A stretch of 64,000 nt of DNA, from assembly GCF_030272615.1 (NCBI RefSeq), contig NC_081408.1, positions 408,366,889 to 408,430,888 on the forward strand, given 5' to 3'. This stretch comes from Cryptomeria japonica. Taxonomy: Eukaryota; Streptophyta; Pinopsida; Cupressales; Cupressaceae. The notes under the pieces are model-generated. The model made no database searches. It saw nothing but the letters and a program-made list of their open reading frames with translations, and was not told the DNA's origin. Positions 23,578 to 34,260 of the stretch are shown here, one piece after another. Each line of letters starts with the position of its first letter. Position 1 is the stretch's first letter. A program made the translations under genes and the position numbers.

Positions 23578-26500
23578 ATGGAACCTTCGTCTTCTTCTTC
23601 TAAAAAGAGTAGGAAAGGAAAAGAGCTGAACCCTGAAGAGAAGCCCAAGAGACAAAAGAAAGAAGGGAGAACTCTGACTCAGGATTTGTTAGACCAGTGT
23701 CCCTCATCTAGTGTAAGGTCCAAAAAGATCAAAAGTGAGGAAGAAGAATTAGAGGATAGATTCCAAAATCTAGGAGACATTTGGACTGAAATCAGAGGAC
23801 ATGAGTTGTTTTTGTTTAGCTACAAAAGAAGGGATGCTCCTGAACCCATAAGTAATCTATGGAAGAAGAACTTAGGCAAATTGGTAGTCCCAAATGTGTT
23901 TGTAGATGTAGAATTGATGAAAGCTCTGGTAGATTGCTACAATCCAAGAACCAAAACCATATGTGATTACAGAGGGAATACATTAGTAGTAATTAACAAA
24001 CAGACTATTGATATGGTGTTTGATTTGGACTGGGAGGTGGAGGAGAATATCAATATGAAGAAACTTTCACAAGAATTCTTTAGTTTGGAAAATATCTACA
24101 GAACTTGGAGACTACCTATTCACAGGCCAAAAGTGGGTGGGTCATTTGTTCCGTTCAGCAAAGATGACAAGGTGTCGTTTGATGTCAACCATTTTCATCC
24201 TTACTTTAAATATACCTACTATGCTGCAGCTCAAGTATTAGGCCTAGAGGCTCATCCGCTCATGGATATTGGGGTTATGGTTCTGTGTGCTGATTTATAG
24301 TCAAAAGACCCTAGGTTGTTTGATTTTGGCACTTATATTGCAGATGCTTTAAATCATGGATTGGAAAAGTTGAAAGGGGACCTTGTGAATGTTCATTTTT
24401 CATTGTATTCCTTGTTAATGCATATCATTCTTTATTGTGGACAAGAGATTAATTTCTGGTCAGATGATTTCTGCATTCGATCCTATGATAAAAATGGTTT
24501 GAAGAAGTCAGTTCAGTTATGGGTATCTGCATGGGACCAAAGGTTCATGAACAACCAGTACTAGCACTTTCAAGAATACTTTGTGAAACCTCTTAGTGCA
24601 GCTTTTGGGCAACACAGGGATTACACTTTGTCTCCCGAAATCAAAAGATTCCTCAGACCAAAGGACTTCTCTCCAGAATCACAGATCGATCATAATTGGG
24701 GTGATTGGTATTGCCGTAACAACCACACAGAAATCAGGGTATTTGGATGTGAAGGAAAACCCCACATGCTCCCAATTACGGTGCCAAACAGGGTGGCTAG
24801 CTTGGAGATTATAAGACAATTGTCTATTGCCAGTGCTAAACACTTAACTGATTTTGGTAAACAATCTATTGTTCCAGGTTTATTGGTTTTCTCTGATTTC
24901 ATTGTCAAAAGTTCAAAAAGTTATCATTTACTTCAGAATAAATTAGACTATTATGGTATGACTCTGGGTGAGCCTAGGGAAAACTTCGATCCTGAAGGAT
25001 ATATAAGAGCTGCCAGAGCATCACAAAAACTCAAAGCTGGAATACATGTGGCCAAAATGCCAGATGACCTGATTAAGAACCTTGAAAGAGAGGAGGCCAA
25101 AGCCTTGAGAGAAAAGAGTGAGTTAGTTTGGGAGGCCTACAAATGGAAAAGGGCAAGGGGAATGATAGATGGATACCTAATTGGAAATCTCCAAGATCCT
25201 CTGGAAGTGGCTAAAAGGCTGCTTCAACATGAAGCAGAAATCATGCATAGAGTGCCTTCGCAATTCCTTCATTTCATTAATACTGAGAAGGATAGTCAGC
25301 CCCTAGCCCACATGTCACCAAAATCGACTGCAAGTAGTATCCCTGCTGATTCTCCTAGAGAAGATTATCCTCCTGGTTTCGAAGTAGAAATGAACATGGA
25401 CACTGGTGAAATTAACATCAAGGATGTTGTTGATATAAGAATGACTGAGCATGAGGATTTCGTTGCTGATGATGGATTCGCCTCTTCCAGGGAATTCCTC
25501 TCATTTTTGTACCAATACAAAGGAGCTCATGTAAAACGAAGCATGGCTGGAAGACCAGAGGAGGAACAGATGAAGAGATTGCAGGATGAGATTGATGTCC
25601 TCATGAAAGACATGACTCCTGAGAAAGGGAGGAAATTATTAAAAGAGGTCGGTGTAATCATTTTCTCCGGTTGGGATATAAATTCAGCACTTTTATTTGA
25701 TGGTTTCCTGAAGAAGCCAGATTTGAATCAACAGGTGATGCCTCAGGAGATAGACAAATTGTTCTTAGGCTCTGGATATGATCCAGACAAGAAAGCTCTC
25801 CTACAATGGGCATTATATCCAAAGGGGAAGAGGCCTATCATTGTGGACATTGAAGAAACCTTTGGGCACCTCATGGTCCATCAGGTTGGAAAAACTGACC
25901 CTAGGGTCACTGCAAAACTCAACTTGGATGTTGCCAGATTGAACCTGGACCAGACAGAGTTTTTGGTTAGACAGAACGTCACATATAAGGGGTTATATGA
26001 AAAATCTAAAGAGGAGAATCAAAAGTTGCAAGCAAAAGTATTGCAACTAGAGATAGGGACTCCTATCAGCGAATACACCTCATACCTCGCGGGACGTAGC
26101 TTGGACGATGTCTCTGATGCTCTGTACTGGAAGTATCAAGCAGAGAAAGCCAATAAACGCGCAGAAGGTATCCAACAAAGGATGGACAAACTGGTCAATG
26201 ACATCATAGGACATCGGTTTAACACCATGCTCTTACAGGTTGAACCATATTGGAAAGTATACGATGGAACGATAAAAGCGTTAACAGAGCATGAGAGGTT
26301 AAAAGCACGACTACATGAAGTACTAAACAATGTCGATGCCATGACACCAGAGGAAAAGGCCGAGGGGACTGCGTATATGGAAAATCATGTCAAACTTGAA
26401 GATACGCTGAGAAGAGACCTAAAGGAATTGGATGATGAGAAACCCGTTGGAATGCCTTCCGTTTACAAAGAAGGAGAAGTGATATCCCTGGAGGATTTGC

Positions 26501-26727
26501 GAAAAGAGCTCGCCAGCGTCAAGGATTGGGCCTTGTCAGAGATAGATCGAAGTAAGGATATGGCCCCTACTGTCAACCAGATAATATTCAAGTATCTGTC
26601 GCTGGGAGATGAATTGAAGAAACAAACTCCTCGAATCAAAACCTTCAAAGACGATGATTACATCCATCATTTGGGGCTCCTAAATCTCTTTTTGCTTAAG
26701 TTTAGAAATATTCAAATTAACGATTAG
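23578..26727 (+). pseudogene. LTR-encoded accessory ORF of element C, 3' LTR copy (about 1,049 aa)
   Basis: One frame from ATG 23578 to TAG 26725 with two internal TAG codons, residue 241 (24298, also in the 5' LTR) and residue 329 (24562, TGG in the 5' copy). Residues 9-31 are Lys/Arg-rich and look like a nuclear localisation signal. Residues 60-560 look globular. Residues 112-153 (ELMKALVDCY through FDLDW) resemble in spacing the core of the plant mobile domain. Residues about 440-500 and 700-1010 are charged and probably coiled coil (for example SKEENQKLQAKVLQLE). No RT, integrase, zinc finger or membrane segment is seen. I do not recognise the family with certainty. Its position after gag-pol suggests an accessory or regulatory protein. 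Confidence 0.85.
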
Positions 26728-27441
26728 CATTGTGAAAGGTCGTGTCTCTTCATGAGAGGCCTTCATCCTCATATATATATGAGAATGATTTTTGTAATGT
26801 AAGGGGATAGGGATTAGATAAGATGAAGATAGCGATAGATGACAGCCTGTAAGTCTTCTGTATACAAACTATAATGGAATACAAATTTTGATCGACTATT
26901 TCTCTGCATATGTGTTGTGGATCATTTCATTTTCTTTTGGCAATCGTCTGTGATATTGTCTGATAAGATAAGGTTATTCATGTTCTTAAGATCAGATCTA
27001 TGTTTTATATTATAATGTTGCAACAAAAGTTTTGCTTGCGGATTGTGATTGTTCCTTGCAAAGCTTAATTGACTGGTCCCTTAAGGGTAGGGTTAAATTC
27101 ACTCAATCAGCATATGATGTAAGCATTCATTTGGTTCCAAAAGAAATAATAACTGACAGGTTCATAAAGGGATGAATTAAAAAACTGTCTCACAGGTTCG
27201 CACCATAAGTCCTAAAGAAAAGTGTAATGACTCTGTAACCCAAACAGCGAAGAAGGCACTGGCTAAATTACAAGTTGCACCCATCATTTCATTCATAATT
27301 GATTATTTTAATAAGCAATAGGAGTAATTAAGAAACATAAAGCAAACAAACAACAATCTTGAACTCATCTGCTATATCTCCATTCAAGGAACTCATGCCA
27401 TTTCAAAATTAGGATATATTAGATTAGGATGATAAATCTGC

Positions 27442-27450
27442 TATAAAAAG
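27442..27450 (+). promoter_or_regulatory. TATA box of element C, 3' LTR
   Basis: TATAAAAAG, the counterpart of 15871-15879, 190 bp before the LTR end. Confidence 0.75.
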
Positions 27451-27632
27451 CACTGGTAATTGGAGACATTCAGTGAATAGGTATACCCGCCTAGGTCCTG
27501 CAGAGCCTAAAGTGAGAGAGTTAGCAACCAAACAGGTTCACTCTATATGTTGGCCAAGTCAATTGGAGGGTTTGATCATAGGAGTTGGCATTTCCTTAGA
27601 ACCTATCCAATCTGTTGATTTGAGACCCAACA

Positions 27633-27637
27633 GGTTG
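27633..27637. repeat. Target site duplication of element C, right copy (GGTTG)
   Basis: GGTTG directly after the 3' LTR, matching 11068-11072 exactly. Confidence 0.95.
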
Positions 27638-28390
27638 GAAAGTGGACACCATTCAATGAGGCCCCCGTAGCAAAATACCGAAACAAGATGAACAGATAAA
27701 GAGTCTGGCAACACTGGTTCCACTCCACGACACACACTTCTCGGGCATGCTAGTCTCTCTTACCCCAAAGATTCAAAGATCTTATCACCAAGGGATTTTT
27801 GTCTCATAATGCAAGGTACATGAGGGGTATCTATGGGGTACGATCCGCACTCCCAGAATCACTGAATGTAGGATTTGGGCTACTAAGTTGGTTCTTATTG
27901 TAAAATTTTGAGGGATCTCAATCCAATGACGAATTCTCAAAGCAAGCCACTTAAGACTTTAGTTGAGATTATCAATGCAGGGAAGGCCCCCACATATGTC
28001 GAATTCACTCAACACTCTAGCCGCCTGACCAGTATATTTATATAGCAACTCAAAAAATCCACTTGAGAGTACACTGGGAGAGATGATATCCTCAACGCAT
28101 CCCAATTAGAAGTACCTCTATGGGGTGATGAAATCCCCAGTCAAAGATACCCCTCACTACTAAAATGAAGAAGTGGGTGTTGTTATCACCTTCTCCCTTT
28201 CTCCCAAGACCCCTAAGGTGGTGGAAAGGTAGTTGATGCAACAGTAGGTCCACCCCAAACATGATAAAAATTTCTCTCCCTTTAAAAAAAATTAAGTGTG
28301 AGTTATTCTATTTAGAAGCCTAATTCATGTTCATTTTAAAACCCAAATTTAGTTGTGAGAAATGCATGTGCATGTCAATTTTAAAACACC

Positions 28391-28590
28391 AAACTAAAGT
28401 GTGATAACATGCATGTAAATTTTAACCATGTTTATTTTAAGCCCAAAACTGAAGTGTGATAACATGCATGTCAATTTTAACCAGGTTTATTTTAAGCCAA
28501 AAACTAAAGTGTGATAACATGCATGTCCATTTTAACCAGGTTTATTTTAAGCCCAAAACTGAAGTGTGATAGCATGAGTGTTTATGATTC
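28391..28590. repeat. 55-bp tandem repeat in B leader
   Basis: GTGTGATAACATGCATG recurs with starts at 28399, 28454 and 28509, and as GTGTGATAGCATGAGTG at 28564, all 55 bp apart. Each unit also has TTTTAACCAGGTTTATTTTAAG. A more diverged unit may precede at 28339. Confidence 0.88.
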
Positions 28591-28714
28591 AGTAATAATT
28601 CAATCCTCTCTGTAAATTCACCACATATTGCAAACAAATAATCTGTAACCCAAGAAAATCCATAGAAAATAGAAGATTAACAATAAAAAAAATGAATGTG
28701 TAATGATACCTGAG

Positions 28715-28822
28715 CAATTGGGTGATTCTGTATGACCGATTGCGTAATTTTAACAGAGTGATTGCATAATTCTGACAGAACGATTGTGTCATCCTATCTA
28801 GGTGAATGTGTGATACACAGAC
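28715..28822. repeat. 22-bp tandem repeat block 1 in B leader
   Basis: About five units of the form GATTGCGTAATTCTGACAGA, for example near 28738, 28760 and 28782. They are diverged but keep a period of about 22 bp. The same unit type recurs at 29208-29330, on the other side of the small leader ORF. Confidence 0.7.
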
Positions 28823-28851
28823 AAACCAAACAAAAATAAAAATAAAAAAGG

Positions 28852-29106
28852 CTAGTTCTGATCTGGAACCTGCAAAACAGATTGTGAAGCCCTAGCAAGA
28901 TCTCTCATCATCCACTCTATGTTAAGGAAATCGTATTTTACTCTATACGAGAGAACTAGGTCGTTGTATCTGACAATGGCTGGTTGGTCCTCTAGATCTT
29001 GTATCTTCATTTCTGCCTTTAGGATTTGTTGATAGCGTCTGGCTTGTCTTCTTTGTTCCTTCGTCCTCCTTGCACCTAAAATCCTGAATTTTACCTTATG
29101 TGCCAT
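28852..29106 (-). CDS. Small leader ORF of element B (84 aa), unknown function
   Basis: An ATG-initiated minus-strand frame in the leader, about 310 bp downstream of the primer site. The product is highly charged with an Arg/Lys-rich N-terminal third (RRTKEQRRQARRYQQ) and then acidic and helical, possibly coiled coil. There is no signal peptide or membrane segment. It is flanked on both sides by blocks of a 22-bp repeat. Some Tat relatives such as Ogre have an ORF upstream of gag, but this one is much shorter and I see no similarity. It could be a chance ORF or a translated leader peptide. Confidence 0.35.
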   Translation of the reverse strand: MAHKVKFRILGARRTKEQRRQARRYQQILKAEMKIQDLEDQPAIVRYNDLVLSYRVKYDFLNIEWMMRDLARASQSVLQVPDQN

Positions 29107-29207
29107 AAGATGTCATAATTAAAGCATATTCAAATTTAGAAATTTACTACAAAATCAAGACAGAACAGAGTGCAGATAATGAGAAAAGCAGAATGCATAA
29201 ATGAGCT

Positions 29208-29330
29208 AACGAATGTGTAACAAGATTTGAACAATTGCGTGATGGGTTCTGCATGAATGTGTGACCCTGTGTGCTCGATTGCATGATCATATCTATGTGA
29301 TTGCGTGATTCTAACTCTGTTATGCAATCC
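29208..29330. repeat. 22-bp tandem repeat block 2 in B leader
   Basis: Five to six units such as GAATGTGTAACAAGATTTGA, AATTGCGTGATGGGTTCTGC and TGATTGCGTGATTCTAACTC, spaced about 22 bp. It belongs to the same family as 28715-28822. Confidence 0.7.
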
Positions 29331-29413
29331 GTACAAACCTGCAAAAAATGAAAAAAAAATCTGCACGATCTGCAAAATCACATAGAAGACAGAGAAGGTT
29401 AAATTGTTGTTAG

Positions 29414-29431
29414 TTCGCGTTGGTTTCACCA
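29414..29431 (-). promoter_or_regulatory. Primer-binding site of element B
   Basis: On the minus strand TGGTGAAACCAACGCGAA starts three bases after the LTR end, the same spacing as in C. The tRNA was not identified. Element F has a related site (TGGTGAACCCGAC). Confidence 0.6.
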
Positions 29432-29434
29432 AAA

Positions 29435-30751
29435 TGTTGTATGTAAAAATTCATAATGTAATTAACTAGAAATCAGAGGGAAATCACGAATCCCTATCCT
29501 AATAGAATTTAAACAAAACTCGATAAAATAATGCAAAAAACAAGAAATAGGAATGTATAATCTATCAATCAATTCTCCCTATTCCATGACTACATGTAGC
29601 TTCCATTGCTCTTCTCTTCTTTGTGGTATGGTGGCTCTTAGATATCGCGTTGGGAGCCTGCAAATGACATAAATATTCAAAGTTCGTGATTGTTGAAAAT
29701 GGAGATTGAATGCTCAATTTATAGATAATTGGGTGAGATTGATTGAAAAGTGGAACAGATTGATCAAGAGGTGGAACTTAGGTGAGCTCACATGCTGATT
29801 GATAGTTGAACTGTTGATTTGGAGGTGGAACATAATAGATTGAATAGATTAAATAAGTTAACTAATTGAGAAAAAATCTGATTGAAAGATGAAAAAGAAT
29901 GATTGGAGGAAATAAAGAGGAGGAGATAGTTAACTGATTGAAAGTTGATTGAGAGCTTTATTTAGAAAAAGCTAACTAAAAGATAGAAATAGAGATTGAA
30001 GAGATAATTGAATTAATTAATTTAGCATGTGCTTGAACTTTGACTTTGATTTTCAATTTAATCTTTGCATGAGATTTAATTCAAATATCGAATTTATTTT
30101 AAAATTCAATTTGTTATTTGAATATATTTAGAACTTGACTTTGATTTTCAATTTGATTTTTGAAATCATGCACATGTATTTGAAATTAGAAGAAATTAGA
30201 AAATTTTGAATTTGAATTTGAATTTGAAGAATTAATGAAATTAGATGAAATTAGAAGAAATTGGAAATTGGAGAATTAAATGAAATTAGAAGAAATTAGA
30301 AATTAGAGAATTAATTAGTTAATTAAATAATTTAAAGAAACAACTTAATCGTTTAGAAATGGACTTTAATTAAATAATAAAGATTATTTAAATTAAAGGA
30401 TTAAAATCACAATTAATTAAATAATTGACATTTAATTAATATTTAGAAAATGGTTAATGATTAATTGAATAGAGATAGAAATTGAAAAAGAAATTATTTT
30501 AAATAATAAAGATTATTTAAATTGAAGGATTTAAAATCACAATTAATTAAATAATTAATATTTAATTAATATTTAGAAAAGCGTTTAAAGTATTAAACGA
30601 TGATAGAATTAAAATATAATTAGTAAGATGATGAGGAAATATGAATTTAGAAGAATAAGATTAATTAACTTAATTAAACAATTAAAAAATCATTTAATCA
30701 ATTAGAGGAATAATTAGTACATGATCAATGAGACATTTTTAGGTGTCTACA
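29435..30751 (-). repeat. Element B 5' LTR (about 1.3 kb)
   Basis: On the minus strand it starts TGTAGACACC at 30751 and ends ACATACAACA at 29435. It is very AT-rich, with many AATTAAT and GAAATTAGAAGAAATT repetitions. The start TGTAGACAC is shared with element A's LTR, suggesting related families. Confidence 0.75.
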
Positions 30752-30849
30752 AGAACACCTCCATTTCCTCAAAGATTGCAAGTAGAAGTGACTAGGCAGT
30801 AGGATGACATAGCTTTTGATCTTATTGATCAATTAAAACATGTGTAAAC

Positions 30850-31452
30850 ATTCCATTGTTCCAAGTTATTAAGGATATTCCCATATATGGTAAAGCTATT
30901 AAGGATGCATGTTTCAAGAAACCTGGACGAAAGAAAAAGGACCCACAAATAGTCCATGTAATGGGATAACTGGCTGATATTATGTTAGGAAAAGTTACAG
31001 CCCCTAAGTATTCTGACCCAGACAGTCTTGTTGTGAAGGTAGTCATCAATGGAACTCAAATTAAGAATGCCCTGATAGATTTAGGAGTAGCTATAAATGT
31101 TATGACCAAGGATGTCATGCAGCAACTTAGTATTACTAGTCTTTGGTCTACCCCAATAGTCTTGCAGCTTGCAGATAGCTCCACTGTCCGACCTGATGGG
31201 ATGGTAGACGATATTGTTGTCGCGCTAGATTCTTGGGAATATCCAGCTGATTTTATGATACTCTATCCTAAAGCAACATTAGGGGGATATCTAATCATTT
31301 TGGGAAGACCTTGGCTTGCTACATCTAATGCATATATAGGGTGTAGATCAAGGGATATGACCATTTCAAATGGCACCACCACTAAAACTCTTGCCCTTTA
31401 TTCTCCTGCACAACCGCAACTTGATCAAGAGCAATTAGTATGGCCAGATTAG
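30850..31452 (+). pseudogene. Element D protease region
   Basis: A frame beginning IPLFQVIKDIPIYGKAIKD, a typical pre-protease linker, with a TAA at 30967. It is followed by the retropepsin domain: DPDSLVVKVVING, the active-site segment IDLGVAINVM (D-L-G in place of D-S/T-G) and LGRPWLATSNAYIG. The protease would cut the polyprotein. A TAG at 31450 and a frame change then lead into the 31440-31937 segment. D-L-G active sites are seen in Athila proteases. Confidence 0.8.
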
Positions 31453-32640
31453 GAGAAGAAGTGGAGGAACTTAATTATGTTCAACAACTTATGATGTTGG
31501 CCAGGGAACCATTCATAGAACTCCAGGAAGATGATAAGGTACTCTCTAATATCATAGCAAATCATTATGGTGTAGCTCAGCAATTACTTGGTTTGCCAAC
31601 ATGTCCTTTGCATACTCTCCTTCCATCTACCAGTTCTTTGGATTCTCTTGCAACCACATATATATTTCATACCTTGCTGCCGCAGGAAATCCAAACCCCT
31701 TGTTTACCTAAAGTATCTAAAATTGAGTCAACTACTCAAGTAGAGGTTGCTTCAGGAAGATACCCAAATATCAATAGTCAGCTTACAATAGACCAAAGAT
31801 TGTCCTTGATAGAACTCCTCAAGACCCATAAACAGGCCTTTGTATGGGATTATCATGATATGAATGGATTAGATTCTAAATTGTGTATTCATAGTATTTA
31901 TATCAGAGAAGATTGTAAGCCAATTAGACAACCTTAGTGAAGGATTAATCCTGCATTAAGGGAAATAGTAAAGGAAGAATTACAAAAGTTACTTAATGCA
32001 GGGTTCATTTACCCTATTTCAAATAGTTTATGGGTATCTCCTCTGGTTATAGTCCCTAACAAAGCAGGTAAATGGAGAGTTTGTGTGGACTATAGGGATC
32101 TAAACACTACTACTAAGAAAGATCATTTCCCACTTCCTTTCATTGATCAAGTATTGGATTCTTTAGCAGGAAAACAATTCTTTTCATTTTTGGATGGTTT
32201 TACTGTTACAATCAAATTAAAATTACTCCAGAAGACCAGGAAAAGACAACCTTCACCTACTCTTGGGGAATGTATGCCTATTCAGTTCTTCCATTGGTCT
32301 GTGCAATGCTCCTGCAATGTTTTAGAGGGTTGTCCTCAGTATATTCTTAGATATTTCTCATGATTACATGGAAATATATATGGATGATTTCACTACTTAT
32401 GGGGTTACTTTTGAGGAAGCATTGCAAAATCTTGGCAAAGTGTTGCAGCAGTGTGAGGATCATAATTTATCCTTAAATAGTAAAAAATGCTTCATAATGA
32501 TGCAAGAAGGGATAGTATTGGGACATTGTATTTCTCAAGTGGGTATTCAAGTTGACATTGCCAAAATTGAGGTAATACTTAACCTCCTTTACCCTACAAA
32601 ATAGAAGGATGTAAGAAGTTTCTTAGGCCATGTAGGTACT
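31440..32640 (+). pseudogene. Element D reverse transcriptase
   Basis: Frame 3 carries the pre-RT segment (FVWDYHDMNGLDSKL), two stops at 31935-31940, then RT blocks EELQKLLNAGFIYPIS, WRVCVDYRDLN and KDHFPLPFIDQVLDSLAG. A frameshift in the DGF block near 32200 and others near 32300-32370 follow, then frame 1 has the catalytic YMDDF box (about 32377) and GHCISQVGIQVD. Active-site aspartates are present, but the reading frame is broken at least four times. The style of motifs is Athila-like. Confidence 0.8.
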
Positions 32641-33236
32641 ATAGAAGATTTATAAAGGACTTAAGTAAATTGGCAGGGCCTCTATATTCTCTCTTGACAA
32701 AGGATGTTGAGTTTGAATGGACACCGACATGTGAAGAGGCATTTTCCAAACTCAAGGGAGCTTTAACTCAAGCTCATGTGCTCAAAGGACCTGATTGCTC
32801 TCTCCCTTTCCACATTCACACAGATACATCATATTTTGCAATTGGAGCAGTCTTGGGACAGAAACAAGGAGTTTTAGAGAATGCAATTTATTATATCAAC
32901 AAAAATCTGTAGGGCCCTGAGCTAAATTATATTGTTAGAGAAAAGGAAATGTTAGTTGTTATCTATGCCCTCAATGAGTTGAGAAACTACATCACTGGCT
33001 ATCAGATATTTGTGCATACTAATCATCATGCAGCCATCAGATACCTTATGACTAAAAGTTCTATTTTTGGCAGATTGGCATGAAGGTTATTGTTAATGTA
33101 GGAATTTGACATCACTATCATCGACAAGACAGGTAAGGAAAATGTAGTAGAAGAATTTATGTCCTGACTTCAGACAAAGGATGATCCTGTAGTCATTGAT
33201 GATTCCTTTCCAGAAAAGCATTTATTTTCAATTACT
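32641..33236 (+). pseudogene. Element D RNase H (gypsy type)
   Basis: Frame 3: FEWTPTCEEAFSKLK connection, then FHIHTDTSYFAIGAVLGQ with the first catalytic Asp intact, VREKEMLVVIYALNELRNYI, and HTNHHAAIRYL, where TDH has become TNH. Stops are at 32910 (TAG) and 33081 (TGA), with more before 33236. Unlike in A and C the first Asp is kept, and no archaeal-type domain follows, as expected for a single-RNase H element. Confidence 0.8.
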
Positions 33237-34260
33237 GTGTACTTTCCATGGTATGCTGACATAGCTAATTACTTAGCAGCTAACGAAATTCCCCCTCATT
33301 TCTCACCCAAAGACAAAAGGTTACTTGTAGAAAAGTATTTCATTTTTTTATGGATAGCAAATTGCTTATTCTATACATGGCCAGATCAAGTTATGAGACG
33401 GTGTGTTTGTGAAGATGAAACCTATGATATCCTTCATGCCTATCATGACGAGCCTTCTGGAGGACACTTTGCTACCAAGAGAACATCTATAAACATACTA
33501 AATATAGGTTATTATTGGCCGAATTTGCACAGAGATGTAGTCAAGTATACCAGAAAGTGTGATAGATGTCAGCGGATGGGCAGACCCACTCAGTCTGATG
33601 AGATGACTTTGCATCCACAGGTAGTTGTTACACCATTTGACAAATGAGGGTTAGATTTTGTTGGGCCAATTGATCCACCCTCAAATGGTAGATCATACAT
33701 TCTAGTGTGTATTGACTATGTTACAAAATGGGATGAGGTGAAAGCATTCAAGCATGCTAGAGATAACAGGGTAGCAAAATTTTTGTATGAAGAGATCTTT
33801 ACAAGATATGGAGTTCTGCGGGAGATTGTGACTGATCAAAGGGTACAATTTAGTTCCACTTTGATTACAGCCTTGGTCAATGAATATAATATAAGGCATA
33901 TAAATTCAACCCCCTACCATCCTCAAGCAAATGGACAAGCTAAAATCAGGAAGTTCACCCTACAATACATAGAAACAACTCAGAATCAATGCATGAAATG
34001 GTATGATAAATATATCAAAGACAAAGCATTCAAACCAAGAGATTGGACCATTCTGTATGACTCTAGGTATAAGGATAATTTGGGCAAACTGCAGACGTGT
34101 TGGTTAGGGCCTTATTAGGTGATTGAAAAATTTCCAAATCATGCAGTATGATTGGCAACTATTGATCCTATAAAAGTCAAATTAATGGTAAATGGTCATC
34201 GCTTACACCTCTATCATAAGCCTCTTTCCAAAGAGGAATTCCTGCAGCAATTCACTACTT
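33237..34260 (+). pseudogene. Element D integrase with internal deletion
   Basis: Zinc motif HAYHDEPSGGHFATKR and CDRCQRMGR, then DDE core acids in GLDFVGP and TDQRVQF; the expected Glu block reads NGQAKIRK, so the third acid is lost. The frame is otherwise open apart from a TGA at 33645. Sequence joins QNQCMKWYDKY directly to KPRDWTILYDSRYKDN and WLGPY, which is much shorter than a normal integrase, implying an in-frame deletion in the C-terminal half. A final HRLHLYHKPLSKEEF segment precedes the stop at 34260. Confidence 0.8.

Larger units (their letters stand above)
11073..27632 (+). mobile_element. Element C: complete 16.6-kb Tat-related LTR retrotransposon with an ORF inside each LTR
   Basis: Both LTRs are present (4,989 bp each, offset 11,571 bp), bounded by the perfect inverted pair TGTTG...CAACA and flanked by the duplication GGTTG. 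The internal region is 6,582 bp: primer site, a 395-bp leader, one gag-pol frame ending at 22512, and only 131 bp before the 3' LTR. By eye I count about 40 differences between the LTRs (about 0.8%), so it is the youngest datable insertion here. Two features are unusual: a roughly 1,050-codon ORF within U3 of each LTR, and an archaeal-type RNase H placed before RT. It sits in the leader of element B. Confidence 0.95.
22644..27632 (+). repeat. Element C 3' LTR (4,989 bp)
   Basis: Same length as the 5' LTR and about 99% identical, starting TGTTGAACAC and ending GAGACCCAACA. It carries the better preserved copy of the accessory ORF, the TCATCGA array (22741-23286) and TATAAAAAG at 27442. In the genomic RNA, U3 of this LTR forms the 3' end, so this is the copy that would be carried in element transcripts. 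Confidence 0.95.
27638..28851 (-). other. Element B distal leader, no gene
   Basis: About 1.2 kb of non-coding leader. It contains a 55-bp tandem repeat (28391-28590) and the first block of 22-bp repeats (28715-28822). No coding frame of note is seen. Confidence 0.6.
27633..30751 (-). mobile_element. Element B, right piece (5' LTR, primer site, distal leader)
   Basis: Continuation of element B beyond C. Reading the minus strand: LTR from 30751 to 29435, primer site, leader with a small ORF and repeats, then the C insertion. Plus-strand protease sequence of element D begins right after 30751, so B itself is inserted into D. Its target duplication (perhaps AGAAC at 30752) cannot be checked, because the other end is outside the window. 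Confidence 0.75.

Noticed and set aside
28391-29330. CRISPR-like regular repeats.
   Set aside because: They are contiguous tandem repeats without unique spacers, within a plant retrotransposon leader.
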